Shown in pieces: positions 12,094-21,797 of a stretch of 64,000 nt of DNA. Every line of letters starts with the position of its first letter. Within the stretch, counting starts at the first letter, position 1. The DNA is taken from assembly GCA_001931905.2 (NCBI GenBank), contig MSJI02000910.1, positions 17,481 to 81,480 of the forward strand. Reading direction: 5' to 3'. The DNA is from Cladosporium sp. IMV 00045. Lineage: Eukaryota; Ascomycota; Dothideomycetes; Cladosporiales; Cladosporiaceae. A model generated the notes under the pieces. It saw only the letters and a program-made list of their open reading frames with translations, did no database searches and was not told the DNA's origin. The position numbers were made by a program, and so were the translations under genes.

Positions 12094-12738
12094 ATGGCCA
12101 CCAAGAAGGATATGAGGAGGGAGGATCTCAGTACGTCTATCACTCATCGACGAGGCGAAATAATGCCTACCCATTCGTATCTCAGAGCATGAAAGCTAAC
12201 ACATCCCAGTCGTCCCCTACACCGAAGGACCCCAAGACAAAGAAGCAGGAGACTTCCAGGGCACCATCTCATCCACCCTCCCCATGGCCGCTGTACGTGC
12301 ACCAACTGTCCTTCCATATCCAAGACCCTTCAAACCAACAGGCCCGAAGTCGAATCCAACCCAAAGACTCTCCCAAATACTGACCCATCTCTCAATCCAG
12401 ATCTTCACCCGCAACAAAATGATCGGCTGGACGGCCGTCGTCTTCGCCATCCAAGGCTGGCTGGGCGAGACGCCCGCGCAGGCCGCCGCGGCCTCCACCC
12501 CAGCCTACCTGCAAGTCGGCATGGCGGCCATGTCGCTTGGTGTAGTAAGTTTGAACAATCCCTCCTTTGCGAGCTAGAGATGGCTATTTGCTGGCGCTAT
12601 CTATCTCGCGCTGCCGTCTGGATGGGGAAGGTGAAAAGCTGACTCGCTGTGATGTAGGCCTACATGCCCCTTTTCCTCCCTCCCAGCATGGGCGGTGCGG
12701 GCTCGTCGACTGGGCCGGCGCCTCCTGTTGCTGCGTAG
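12094..12738 (+). CDS. PAT complex subunit Asterix homologue (UPF0139)
   Basis: Small ER membrane protein. In animals Asterix forms the PAT complex with CCDC47 and chaperones membrane-protein insertion; the role in fungi is inferred from the family. Four exons (12094-12130, 12210-12292, 12401-12544, 12658-12738) give 114 aa, the family's usual size. Family features: the N-terminal DMRREDLIVPYTEGP, the STLPMAA motif, then FTRNKMIGWTAVVFAIQGWL as the first hydrophobic segment, STPAYLQVGMAAMSLGV as the second, and AYMPLFLPP as the third, followed by a Gly/Pro-rich tail. The ATG was chosen because MATKKDMRRED matches the family N-terminus. Introns carry GTACGT, GTACGT and GTAAGT donors. Confidence 0.88.
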
Positions 12739-13139
12739 AGAGGAGTGATATCAAAATCAAGTTGGGATGGAGCTTTGAGCTCATCAAGAAAGGCTTCTAA
12801 TTTACTTTCGTGTGTAATACCTAGGTACTTTCAAAGCGTTGTACATATTGTTCGAAAATCTTTCAATTATACAGATAAGGGTTTTTTGATCTATGTCCAT
12901 GAAACCTGCTTCCTTGTGTCCCCGTGTACATAGATCATCTTCGAGAGACGCGAGTTGAGCTGCCTCTATTGGGGAGTGTATGCTGCCTCTTCTAGAAAAG
13001 TGAACGCCTATATGTTAAAAACCACCGCAGATTGCCAAACAAATATCCCGACCCCTGTCCCATCCGCGCCATGCATGTTGAAGGAAAATTGGAAAACAGA
13101 AGATATCACGCGAACCGTCCCCTATCGGAACAGCAGAGT
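12739..13139. other. Convergent intergenic region
   Basis: About 400 bp between the stop codons of the Asterix gene (+) and lipoyl synthase (-). It should hold both 3' UTRs and polyadenylation signals. No further feature was seen. Confidence 0.5.
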
Positions 13140-14378
13140 CTAAGTGCTCTTCATAGCCTCAAGCTGCGCCGCGCTCTCCGCAGCGAAAAGCTCACTCTTC
13201 TTCGCCCTCTTCTTGAGCACGTTCTCAATGAACGCTTCGCCAGCCTTGTAGCTGCTGCGCACCAGCGGGCCGGAAGCGCAGTACATGAAACCCAAGTCCA
13301 GAGCGCGCTGCCTCCACAGCTCGAAAGTGGCCGGCGTCACGTACTCCTCGACCTTCATGTGGCGCTTGGTCGGGCGCATGTACTGGCCGAAAGTGACGAC
13401 GTCGACGCCCACGCTGCGCAGCTGCTTCAGGGTGTCCCACAGCTCGGCTTCCGTCTCGCCTAGGCCCAGCATGATTGAGGTTTTGGTGATGAGCTCTGGT
13501 CGGGCTTCTTTCGCGGCTTTGAGGACGGAAATTGATTGGGGGAAGGTCGCGCGGCGGTCGCGCACGTAAGGGGTGAGGCCGGGTGTGGTTTCGACGTTGT
13601 GGGCGTAGACGTCGAGACCGGAGCGGGCAACGAGCGCTACTTGCTCCAGATCGCCGGAGTAGTCGCCCGTCAGCGCTTCGACGAGGGTGGAAGGCGACTT
13701 CTGCTTGATTTTGATGATGGTCTCAGCGAAGTGACGAGCGCCACCGTCGACCAAATCGTCGCGGTCAACGCTGGTCAGGACGACGTAACCGAGACCCCAT
13801 CGTGAGAGAGCCTCAGCGGTGTTCTCCGGCTCGTGCGGGTCGAGAGGCGGAGGCGCGCGAGAAGTCTTGACGGAGCAGAAGCGGCAGCCTCGTGTGCAGG
13901 TGTCTCCCATAAGCATGATCGTCGCTGTCGCCGCGCTCTTGTCACTTCCGCCCCAGCAGTCAGAGATGTTGGGGCATTTCGCTTCCTCGCACACAGTGTG
14001 CAAACCCAATCCTCGCAAGTCATTCTTGATCTTCTTGTAGTTGTTGTTGCTCGGGATAGGCGTCTTCAACCACTCTGGCAGACGAGTGTGCGTTCTCTTG
14101 CGGCCGGCGGGACCGACCTGGACAGTCTTGAGCTCAAGTGCATCTTCGGGTGTGATGGGCTCCTCTGGCTTGCCGCCGACGAAGTCTGCGAACGAAGGAC
14201 CTGCATTGAGGCGGTCGGAGAAGCTGCTCGAAGGTCTGGGTTTGGCAGATGATTGTGTGACGGTTGAAGGCTCGTTGACGGTGGTGGCGAAGCAGCGCTT
14301 TTGCGGAACGAGGGAGGATCGGGAGTCGAAAAGCGCAGAGGCGACGAAGCGCCTAGCTGGAGGTCTGATCGCGGCCAT
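13140..14378 (-). CDS. LIP5: Lipoyl synthase, mitochondrial
   Basis: Radical-SAM enzyme that inserts two sulfurs into protein-bound octanoyl groups to make lipoyl cofactors for pyruvate and 2-oxoglutarate dehydrogenases and the glycine cleavage system. Single exon, 412 aa. The N-terminus (about 60 residues) is rich in Arg, Ser and Ala with few acids and fits a mitochondrial targeting peptide. The auxiliary cluster motif [12 protein letters not shown] (Cys 130, 135, 141) and the radical-SAM motif CTRGCRFC (Cys 161, 165, 168) are intact, as is the C-terminal RSSYKAGE motif that ligates the auxiliary cluster. The frame is open further upstream but without [13 protein letters not shown] at 14378 is the first ATG. 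It is divergent from the molybdopterin synthase gene with 270 bp between start codons. Confidence 0.97.
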   Translation of the reverse strand: MAAIRPPARRFVASALFDSRSSLVPQKRCFATTVNEPSTVTQSSAKPRPSSSFSDRLNAGPSFADFVGGKPEEPITPEDALELKTVQVGPAGRKRTHTRLPEWLKTPIPSNNNYKKIKNDLRGLGLHTVCEEAKCPNISDCWGGSDKSAATATIMLMGDTCTRGCRFCSVKTSRAPPPLDPHEPENTAEALSRWGLGYVVLTSVDRDDLVDGGARHFAETIIKIKQKSPSTLVEALTGDYSGDLEQVALVARSGLDVYAHNVETTPGLTPYVRDRRATFPQSISVLKAAKEARPELITKTSIMLGLGETEAELWDTLKQLRSVGVDVVTFGQYMRPTKRHMKVEEYVTPATFELWRQRALDLGFMYCASGPLVRSSYKAGEAFIENVLKKRAKKSELFAAESAAQLEAMKST

Positions 14379-14648
14379 CGCTGTGTGTAAAGGGTGTATG
14401 AGGTGGATGTTGGTGAAAGTTGCGATGCAATTGTTTGACAATTCCAACCATGTCGATAGGGCGTGCAAGGGTTCAACTGCTCAGCGATAGAAACCGAAGA
14501 GCGGCGGCTTCGCCTCCGAGAACAAGCCGTGATTTGCCGCTCACCATGTCCGGGCCCCCACCACTCGTCAAGCATTCATCGCCCGCAATCACTTGCCTGT
14601 GTTGGAACTCACTTCCCATAGAAAACAACATAACACATATACCAGATT
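14379..14648. promoter_or_regulatory. Shared divergent promoter of lipoyl synthase and molybdopterin synthase genes
   Basis: 270 bp separate the two start codons on opposite strands, so this short segment must contain both promoters and leaders. Both products belong to sulfur-dependent mitochondrial or cofactor metabolism, so co-regulation is conceivable, but no operator was identified. Confidence 0.5.
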
Positions 14649-15270
14649 ATGGCAGCCCCCTCAGCATCAGAGAACACCAGCAATGATAGCGGTTTCTCTG
14701 CCCGCCTATTCGAGGGCGAAAAGTCATCCTCCTCACAAGATGTCTTCGTCTCACTCACCTATGACGAGCTCGATGCCAAAAACATGATGGACCGAGTAAA
14801 GAGTCCGAAAGCAGGCGCTGTAGTTCTGTTTGCTGGTATATCTCCCTCTTCAACGATAATCGCCATCAGTCTCCAGCACCAATCACTGACACCTATCGCG
14901 CAGTAAGCTAAAATGTAGGCTCTCTGTAGGTTGTACTCGCGACTCTTTCGCTGGTGAAACAGTCACTCATCTCGCTTATTCCTCGTACCCTCCTCTGGCT
15001 CTGCGTACGCTGCAATCGATCGCGACTGGTATTAAAGAGAGACATGGCTTGGTGGCCATCGCTGTGACCCACCGCTTGGGTAAGGTGGACATCGGAGAGG
15101 AGAGCATTTTGATCGCTGTGAGCTCGCCACATCGACAAGCAGCTTGGAAGGCTGGCGAGGAATGTTTGGAGGAGGTCAAGGAGAAGGTCGAGGTCTGGAA
15201 AGAAGAGTGGTTCGCCGACGGAGGCGTATGGAGGGCCAATCGAGATGGCCAACATGGTGTGAAGGTGTGA
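14649..15270 (+). CDS. Molybdopterin synthase catalytic (large) subunit, MoaE family
   Basis: Converts precursor Z (cPMP) to molybdopterin using sulfur from the thiocarboxylated small subunit; cytosolic step of molybdenum cofactor synthesis needed for nitrate reductase and other Mo enzymes (cnxH in Aspergillus, MOCS2B in humans). Exons 14649-14835 and 14930-15270 give 175 aa. Family motifs: GAVVLFAG before the intron, CTRDSFAGE after it, the YSSYPPLALRTL helix, the AVTHRLGKVDIGEESILIAV core with the conserved His-Arg, the SSPHRQAAW segment, and VEVWKEEWF with the catalytic-site Lys. The N-terminal 30 residues are Ser-rich and unconserved. Confidence 0.93.
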
Positions 15271-15383
15271 GCTGCGAGAGATGCCCGAAGGTCGCGTGGC
15301 CGCCGGCTGCAATCGTGGCCGAAGTCGAGAAATATACTCATGGATATCATAAACTATTTTTACAGTGCTTGCCCTCCGCTCTA

Positions 15384-16034
15384 TTACTTCCGACCCTGCT
15401 GTGCACCGATCAGAGCCTTGGCCTCTGCCGTCGCCTGCTCTTTCCTCTCCATCTCCATTAGCTTGTCCACGATCTCCTCTTTGAGATTCCCAAACCCATC
15501 CTTCCGACTCAGCATCTCAGCTACCCACGCTTCAATTTCTTGGTCTGCATCCGTCTCTCCTCCATACACATCGAATCCCACACCCTTCCGCACCTTCTCT
15601 CTCAAATCCTCCACATCCGCGATGTCGTAGTACATGAAGCCGGCGCCGATGGCAGTCATGAAAACGGACACTGTATTCATAGTGGCGAGACCCAAAGCCT
15701 CAACGGCGTCCAGCCCTCCCTCAGCTTTCGGTGGAGGTGCATTTGAAGGTGTGAATTTGGTAGGTATTGGCGGGCGCTTGCGAATGAGTGAGCGGCGCGT
15801 TACCCATGCGCTGAGCATGGCGAATCCTAGACCGCCAAAGAAGAGAGCATTCTGTCTGCGGAATCGTCTAGCGGGGTCTATACGTTCCACCGCTGCTGAG
15901 GTGGTGGAGGGTTTGATCTGGTCTCGTTGGAGCTTGTTCTCGGGATGTTCGCTTGGAGGTGGAAGTGGAGGTGCGAGTGCTCGGCGACGAGCGCGTAGGT
16001 CACCGGGAGCGAAGTAGCGGTCCCAGAGAGACAT
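15384..16034 (-). CDS. AIM11: AIM11-like mitochondrial membrane protein
   Basis: Homologue of altered inheritance of mitochondria protein 11, a small membrane protein of unknown biochemical role whose loss in yeast affects mitochondrial inheritance. Single exon, 216 aa. It starts MSLWDRYFAP, then an Arg/Pro-rich linker, a first hydrophobic segment around residues 62-80 (NALFFGGLGFAMLSAWVTRR), a second around 112-136 (GLATMNTVSVFMTAIGAGF), and a C-terminal acidic helical part (DVEDLREKVRKGVGFD and WVAEMLSRKD), in the order seen in fungal AIM11 proteins. It converges with the molybdopterin synthase gene, 113 bp apart. Confidence 0.8.
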   Translation of the reverse strand: MSLWDRYFAPGDLRARRRALAPPLPPPSEHPENKLQRDQIKPSTTSAAVERIDPARRFRRQNALFFGGLGFAMLSAWVTRRSLIRKRPPIPTKFTPSNAPPPKAEGGLDAVEALGLATMNTVSVFMTAIGAGFMYYDIADVEDLREKVRKGVGFDVYGGETDADQEIEAWVAEMLSRKDGFGNLKEEIVDKLMEMERKEQATAEAKALIGAQQGRK

Positions 16035-16837
16035 GTAAGCGAGTGTAGTCTTTGAGTATTAAAGTGGGTGTTGTTGGTATATCAGTGCCCAAGGGTCTGT
16101 TGCTTTGATTGCTTTAGCTTTGGAGCCTGCCAACATCCGAGGTGGGCTGATTGACTGGCTGGCCCTGGTGTTTCACTTCCCCAGATTGCGCTTGCATGGG
16201 CAAGGGCGAGGCCAGCGAGTTGGACCTCGCGCCTACCTACTCTACATCCGTGCTGCTGCGCCTTGGACTCAACATCCAATAACAACACCCATCACTCTCT
16301 CATACCATCACTCTGAACCCCACCGCCTGTGTACAACAGTCACATCCGGACGACTCTCTTCCTCTGTTTGATACTCACGCACTATATTCGTCTAGAAGAG
16401 CCGGGACAAGGCTGGAGAGCAAGGGAAGACAGGGATTCACTTGCTCTTGAACGGAAAGACGACGGGATACTACACTACACTGCACTGCACTGCGATCAGA
16501 GGCCTTGCATTTTTCATTCATACCTACAATTGCCGCTCTGTCTGCGAGCTCTGTTTCTATCCTTTGTACACTTCGCTTCTGTACGTATTGACCATGGCAC
16601 GGGCGCATCATATACTTGAGGGATCATGGCGGGAATGGCGGCGATTGGGAACTCTCTCCTTTTTCTATTGTACTTATTCTGACAAAGCTTGATTCAGACC
16701 TCGCATCGCGCGGAGCAGAGTGTACATATACTCAGAGACAGAAACAGGACGGCGAGCCGATTAAGCACATTGACGTAGCCAGCCTATACACCTCTACCTC
16801 GTTGGCACTAATCTAGCGCGGCTTGGACTCTCACATC
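16035..16837. other. Divergent intergenic region
   Basis: About 800 bp between the start codons of AIM11 (-) and the RRM gene (+), holding both promoters. Reading frames here are short, and none resembles a family known to me. Confidence 0.5.
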
Positions 16838-18085
16838 ATGTCTGGCGAAGACGATAACTTCGATATCGATATTTATGGTGACGAAGAGGAAGCACAGCCG
16901 CAGCAGCAGCAGCAGCAGCAACAGGAGCAAACGCAAGAAGGCGACGACTTTGATTACAACTACGAAGAGACGCAGGAGCAGCAGAACAGCACAGACAACA
17001 ATGGCCAGAAGCACGCCTCTAACGGCGGCAACGACGCAACGAACAACCATGAGGCTTTACAGCCTCCCGCAGCAAAACAATCCGCTGTTCCACAACAGAA
17101 CCTCAAACGCAAAGCGCCAGATGACGAGTCCGAAGAACAACAAGCACAGCGCCCATCCACCAGCCAGACACCCGTCGCCACCGACGGCCGCCCACTAGAC
17201 CCAGGCGCCCTCCCAGCCCTGAAACTCTCCGAACTCCACTGGTGGACAACAGAAGAAGACCTACGCGCCTTCTGCGCCGCGGCCAACACCGAGCCGGAGC
17301 TCCGCGAAGTCGCTTTCGGCGAGCACAAAATCAACGGCAAAAGCCGTGGCGAAGCCTACCTAGAATTCACCTCCCCGGCAGCAGCGACCGCCACCAAACG
17401 CGAAATTGAGCGCATGAACGCCGAGAACGCAGCGAAAGAGCCCGGCACAGGTCCCAAGGACAAATTCCAAGCCTGGTACACGCAAGTGGGCAACCCCTAC
17501 CGCGGCAAAGACGGCGCGGTGGGCGAGAAGAAATTCGGCGGGCAGGCGGGCAAATTCAACAACCAGGGCGGCGCGTATAACAACAACTACCAGGGCCGCG
17601 GCAACTTCGGCGGCGGGCGCGGAAACTACAATCGCGGTGGAGGCTTCAACAACAATAATAACAACAACATGATGGGCCGCGGCGGCGGCAACCAGAACCA
17701 GTGGGGCATGAACGGCGCCGCCGCAGCGGGCTTCACCAACCCCATGATGGCAGGCTATGGCAACATGTACGGCAACATGGGCTACGGCGGCAACAACATG
17801 ATGGGAGGCGGTCGCGGAGGCATGATGAACGGCATGATGGGCGGTGGCGGCCGCGGTGGTTTCAACGGCATGAATATGGGTATGGGCGGGATGGGAGGTA
17901 TGGGGATGGGGAACATGATGGGCGGGTTGGGGAATATGGGCGGTATGGGCATGAATGCGGGTGGAGGTGGAGGCGGAGGTAGAGGTGGAGGTATGATGGG
18001 TCGAGGTGGTGGTGGCTGGGGTGGTGGAGGGATGGGGATGGGTGGGATGGGTGGTCAGGGGAATAAGAAGCCTAGAATGGAGTAG
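16838..18085 (+). CDS. RRM protein with CPSF6-like domain and Gly/Met-rich low-complexity tail
   Basis: Single exon, 415 aa, from ATG 16838 (the frame is open slightly further but only from a TTG). N-terminus acidic with a polyglutamine run near residues 22-29, followed by a charged linker. One RRM lies at about 126-200: ALKLSELHWWTTEEDLRAF and then EVAFGEHKINGKSRGEAYLE, where the WWTTEEDL signature is that of the CPSF6/CPSF7 subunits of cleavage factor Im. From about 225 to the end the protein is almost entirely Gly, Asn, Met and Arg with RGG-like and GGMGGMGM patterns, a prion-like, phase-separating composition. A role in pre-mRNA 3' end processing is inferred from the RRM; a general RNA-binding or transport role is the alternative. 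The RS-like tail of animal CPSF6 is absent. Confidence 0.8.
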   Translation: MSGEDDNFDIDIYGDEEEAQPQQQQQQQQEQTQEGDDFDYNYEETQEQQNSTDNNGQKHASNGGNDATNNHEALQPPAAKQSAVPQQNLKRKAPDDESEEQQAQRPSTSQTPVATDGRPLDPGALPALKLSELHWWTTEEDLRAFCAAANTEPELREVAFGEHKINGKSRGEAYLEFTSPAAATATKREIERMNAENAAKEPGTGPKDKFQAWYTQVGNPYRGKDGAVGEKKFGGQAGKFNNQGGAYNNNYQGRGNFGGGRGNYNRGGGFNNNNNNNMMGRGGGNQNQWGMNGAAAAGFTNPMMAGYGNMYGNMGYGGNNMMGGGRGGMMNGMMGGGGRGGFNGMNMGMGGMGGMGMGNMMGGLGNMGGMGMNAGGGGGGGRGGGMMGRGGGGWGGGGMGMGGMGGQGNKKPRME

Positions 18086-18620
18086 GGTTGCTTCTGAGGG
18101 TTTTTCTCCTCACTGACTACTTTGAAGAGAAAGAGACTTGAGGGTTTGCATGCAGACATGCAAGGAAACGAGAGAGAAGGGAGTACATTTTCGGCTAATG
18201 CTTTTGGTTTCTTCTCTTCTTTCTCCTTTCTGGACATTGATATCATCATCTAGCGTGGCGTATGGTTCTTTTCTTACGCTTTTATATCTTCATTTTCTTT
18301 GGGTGGGAGTCATGGATATGAGACAGACTGGAGGTCGGGAAACAACGGGCTTCATGTAAGTTAATGTTGGTGGCGTTCTTACAAGGGGAAATGGAGATTG
18401 ATATACAAACATTTCATTAGTTCTCCTTCTGGTCAATTTGTTTTCTTTTCCTTGGCCATGTGATACGCCGTGAATCGAAAGATGTGAGGGACTTCTATGT
18501 TGAAGCGGTTCGGTACATCTAGCGACTACATACAGGAAAACCTCGTTAGCCACTCCGTATGTTACTTGCCGAATTGTGATAGGAGTGAATGCTCTGCTGA
18601 AATATCACGATGGAAAGTGA
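18086..18620. other. Convergent intergenic region
   Basis: About 535 bp between the stop codons of the RRM gene (+) and the NACHT-ankyrin gene (-). T-rich on the plus strand, as expected for 3' UTRs. No gene or repeat seen. Confidence 0.5.
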
Positions 18621-21600
18621 CTATAGATCTTCGTCCTTGTCGATGAAGGTGGCACCTCTTTCGAGCAGAAGTCGCTTAATCTCCTCGTTGTCGCTATGAT
18701 TACGCCGTTCCGGTTTCCGCACTCGTCCAACAGAGGCACCACGCTCCAAAAGCAACTTCACAACCGGCAGGAAAGAACGTTCTGACGCCCTCGAGAGTGC
18801 AGTGTCTCCACGATTGCAATTGGCATCGATGTCGGCTCCGTGGTTTAGTAGCATCCTCAGGATATGTTCAGACCTTGCTCCAGCTGCGTAGTGAAGCGCA
18901 GTCAGCCCGTCACTGTCTCTGACGTTGATGTCAGCCTGGTTGTTGATCAGTAACTGTGCAGTGTCGCCATGATTATTGTAAGATGCCAGCATGAGTGCCG
19001 TACTCAGCGTGTTATCGCGGGCATTGACATCGGATCCTTTGTCAAGTAGCATCTTTACAATCCCCTCGTTTCCCCAAATGGCTGCATATTGAAGGGCAGT
19101 GCGCACTGCTCTATCTTTGAGACTCACGTCTGCTCCGCTCTCCAGCAACATGTCAACAATGTCGTTGTAACCCAGACGTGATGCAAGTATGAGAGCAGTT
19201 TCTGCCCTATCGGCGAGGGCATTGACATCGGCTCCTCTGTCAAGCAGCATTTGCACGATTGATGAATGCTTATTTTGAGCTGCAAGATGAAGTGCATTTT
19301 CGCCATCGGAGGCCCTGAGGTCGAGGCTCGCTCCGCTTTCCAGCAGGATCCGCACAACTTTCATCTTGCCTTCACGTGATGCCCTCATAAGTGCAGTGGA
19401 TGACGCTAAGCCTCGAGAGTCGACGTCGACGCCAGCAGCCAGCAGTAATTGTACTGTCTTGTCGCGACCTTGCAAAGCCGCCTCCATTAATGCCGCGCTT
19501 CCATCTACGAGGTTCAGTGCAAGTCGAACGATCGCTTCGGGTGCTAGATTGTCCCAAGCACCTTCGGGAAGGGCATCGCCTCTTTCATGCAGTTGATCTG
19601 CTACAGTATGATGTGTCATCAGAGTTCGAAGGATGTCGATGTTCGCTCGCTGGATAGCCAATCGGAGTTCCATGTGTGAAGAGCTTCTTAATGCAGCACC
19701 GGAATCTATTAGGCTCCGCACCATCTCAAGATGATCCTTTTTGACTGCTAGGGACAGGCAGGTGCAAGAATCTTTAGCCGGGGAATCAGGACTTGCGCCA
19801 TGAGCGAGGAGTAAATTGAACATTCGCTGGTCGTCGAGATCTATAGCAGCACCGAGCAATGATTTGTGCTGCTCGTGCCGCCATCCTTGGTCGCGCGAGA
19901 AGACGGATTCCTCTTGAAGGACTTTTCCCACCAAATTGTGCGCACCGAGCAAGACGAAGATGTAAATCGCCGACGCGTAAACGCTCAATCGGCGGATGTG
20001 ATATCTGACGGTCTTATTGTAGAGCCTGTGCCAAAGGTAGCAGGGAAAGTCGACGGTGAAATCGGTTTGCGACAGGCCGTCACGATGAGCCGAATCCGCA
20101 TGAAACACGAGGCCAGCCAAGGCATAGTCAAGAAAGGGCCAACGAGTCGTTGTGCGAGTTTGCAGACTTTCGATACCTCGCGCGTTGCGACTTAGATGAT
20201 CCATCAGGCCGTCCTGTGGTGAGACAAGGCAGACGGATTCGCACTTTGTGATGTAGTGATGGCAGCATTGCTTGAGTCGGTCATGGCAGAAGCCGCTCAG
20301 ATTATCGTGCAGACCAGGCTCCAGAGTCCTCAGTCCGGTTTCGAGTAGATAGTCTCTCACAGACTCATGGATGAATTGAGTGGTAGGCTGCTTCCCTCTA
20401 GTCAGCTCCGCCAGGCCTCTTGAGGAGTCTAGAATGAACATCTCCATATCGTTGGTGCTCACTTCACCGGGGTCCCAAGCCTCAAGTGGGTCATCATCCA
20501 TGCTACTTGTGACAGCAAAGTACAGCTCTTCACGACTCAAGGGGCGTTTGGCAAACAAAAGCCATTGAAACGTCAGAAGAACCGTCTGTCTGTCACGGTC
20601 GTCCAAAGAGTCTCTCTGCAGTATCCTCTCGAACAGCTCGTGCAGATCCGCTGGGAGCTCCTTTAAGCGACTCTTGAGCTGGGAGACCTTGCCTTGCGAT
20701 TTGGCCTTGTTGAGGATTCGGATCACGAGGACTACCCATAGAAAGATCCCAGAAGCCTTGCGTTGTATTTCGTCTCTGATACCTTGAGCCGCTCTTGAAT
20801 TGCCAATCTGCAGTTTGTTTCTGGTGTAATCTGCAATGTCCAGCTCGTGACCCTCTTGTCCGTCAAGGATCAGCTCCAGGCAGCTTCTGATCAGGATGTG
20901 TGGATAGTGGCGACTTGACAGAAGCACACGAAGGTGGACCTGCTTCTCCACCGCCAATTCGCTGAGCGTCTCAAAAAATTCAATCATGTCTTGTGCTTCG
21001 TCGTCTTCGCATTCGTCAAGCGCATCAACGTAACATGTAAGCCTTGTTGAGCCCATGGCCAGCACAGCTTCCCGGAACATATTTTTGAGTTGTTCGACGT
21101 GCCAGACGCCCTGATGGACTCGCTGGCCAAGGTTCAGCTCCATAGCTGAGAGGCGAGGCACTTTCGTCAAGAGTTGATGTAGTAGTGAGCGATACATCCC
21201 TTCTGCACATCTTTGAAGTTGTGTGCCTCTAGCGTTGAAGAAGAACGAAACGATAGCATCTTCTTTGAACGTTCGCACGCCATGGTCATAAGCGACTTTC
21301 ATCACTGTCGACTTTCCCGCGCCTGGTTTTCCTTTGATCCAGAGGAAACCTTGGTGACTGTGCAAGTCGATCTCATCCTGCCACATTTTGTACTGCTCCG
21401 TCTTGAATAACCACCGGCATGTTTTGGAATATGCCGCACTGATTGTACTGTAACGCTCATCCATCTCGTCAAATGACAGTGCGTCTACGAGTCCTGTGGC
21501 CGTGTCTGGGGTCTGTTCATTAGCCTCTGGTTGAGGCACTGTGGTGGGTGTAGAGTGTTGCGGGTACACATTGTATGTGTTATTGGTGGTGTTGGTCGCA

Positions 21601-21797
21601 TGACTGGTATTTGTGTAGTTACCGAACACACTTCGGGAGTTGCCTTGTGCTGTAGCATTATCGTAACGATTTCCTAAGCGCGGCGCATCGATGTCGAGTC
21701 TTTGCCTCTTCGCTGGAGGACCATTCACGTCGTCATCATCGGTCAACTCTCGACTCCCACCAGATGCCGCGACTTGATTGGATCCTTCTGCGCTCAT
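18621..21797 (-). CDS. NLR-like NACHT-ankyrin receptor with N-terminal amyloid motif
   Basis: Fungal NOD-like receptor, single exon, 1058 aa, ATG at 21797. Order: a disordered charged segment (1-43); a HET-s-related amyloid motif at about 45-60 (YDNATAQGNSRSVFGN); an Asn/Thr-rich spacer; a short helix with KTCRWLFKTEQY that precedes NACHT domains of the HET-E type; the P-loop GKPGAGKST (156-164); FFFNARG and the Walker B-like CYVDALDECED near 255-266; a helical winged region; then about ten ankyrin repeats from roughly residue 660 to the end, several with near-consensus GADVNA-type turns. Family knowledge: NACHT oligomerises on ligand sensing and exposes the N-terminal motif, which templates amyloid folding of a partner. 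The partner is very probably the HeLo protein that starts 597 bp away on the other strand. Ankyrins would be the sensor. The ligand is unknown. Confidence 0.9.
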   Translation of the reverse strand: MSAEGSNQVAASGGSRELTDDDDVNGPPAKRQRLDIDAPRLGNRYDNATAQGNSRSVFGNYTNTSHATNTTNNTYNVYPQHSTPTTVPQPEANEQTPDTATGLVDALSFDEMDERYSTISAAYSKTCRWLFKTEQYKMWQDEIDLHSHQGFLWIKGKPGAGKSTVMKVAYDHGVRTFKEDAIVSFFFNARGTQLQRCAEGMYRSLLHQLLTKVPRLSAMELNLGQRVHQGVWHVEQLKNMFREAVLAMGSTRLTCYVDALDECEDDEAQDMIEFFETLSELAVEKQVHLRVLLSSRHYPHILIRSCLELILDGQEGHELDIADYTRNKLQIGNSRAAQGIRDEIQRKASGIFLWVVLVIRILNKAKSQGKVSQLKSRLKELPADLHELFERILQRDSLDDRDRQTVLLTFQWLLFAKRPLSREELYFAVTSSMDDDPLEAWDPGEVSTNDMEMFILDSSRGLAELTRGKQPTTQFIHESVRDYLLETGLRTLEPGLHDNLSGFCHDRLKQCCHHYITKCESVCLVSPQDGLMDHLSRNARGIESLQTRTTTRWPFLDYALAGLVFHADSAHRDGLSQTDFTVDFPCYLWHRLYNKTVRYHIRRLSVYASAIYIFVLLGAHNLVGKVLQEESVFSRDQGWRHEQHKSLLGAAIDLDDQRMFNLLLAHGASPDSPAKDSCTCLSLAVKKDHLEMVRSLIDSGAALRSSSHMELRLAIQRANIDILRTLMTHHTVADQLHERGDALPEGAWDNLAPEAIVRLALNLVDGSAALMEAALQGRDKTVQLLLAAGVDVDSRGLASSTALMRASREGKMKVVRILLESGASLDLRASDGENALHLAAQNKHSSIVQMLLDRGADVNALADRAETALILASRLGYNDIVDMLLESGADVSLKDRAVRTALQYAAIWGNEGIVKMLLDKGSDVNARDNTLSTALMLASYNNHGDTAQLLINNQADINVRDSDGLTALHYAAGARSEHILRMLLNHGADIDANCNRGDTALSRASERSFLPVVKLLLERGASVGRVRKPERRNHSDNEEIKRLLLERGATFIDKDEDL
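21609..21668 (-). other. HRAM-type amyloid motif (R0) encoded in the NLR N-terminus
   Basis: Residues 44-63 of the receptor. The 16-mer YDNATAQGNSRSVFGN aligns without gaps to both repeats of the neighbouring HeLo protein (YDRNVAEQNARAYYGD and YTNSVVRGHARAQYGD): shared aromatic at 1, Ser/Ala-Arg-Ser/Ala at 10-12, aromatic at 14, Gly at 15 and Asn/Asp at 16. This is the known position of such motifs in NLRs paired with HET-S-like effectors. Amyloid formation has not been shown here. Confidence 0.8.

Noticed and set aside
18660..19860. Ankyrin array as an independent tandem DNA repeat
   Set aside because: The periodicity is at protein level (about 33 residues) with diverged DNA; it is part of the receptor ORF.
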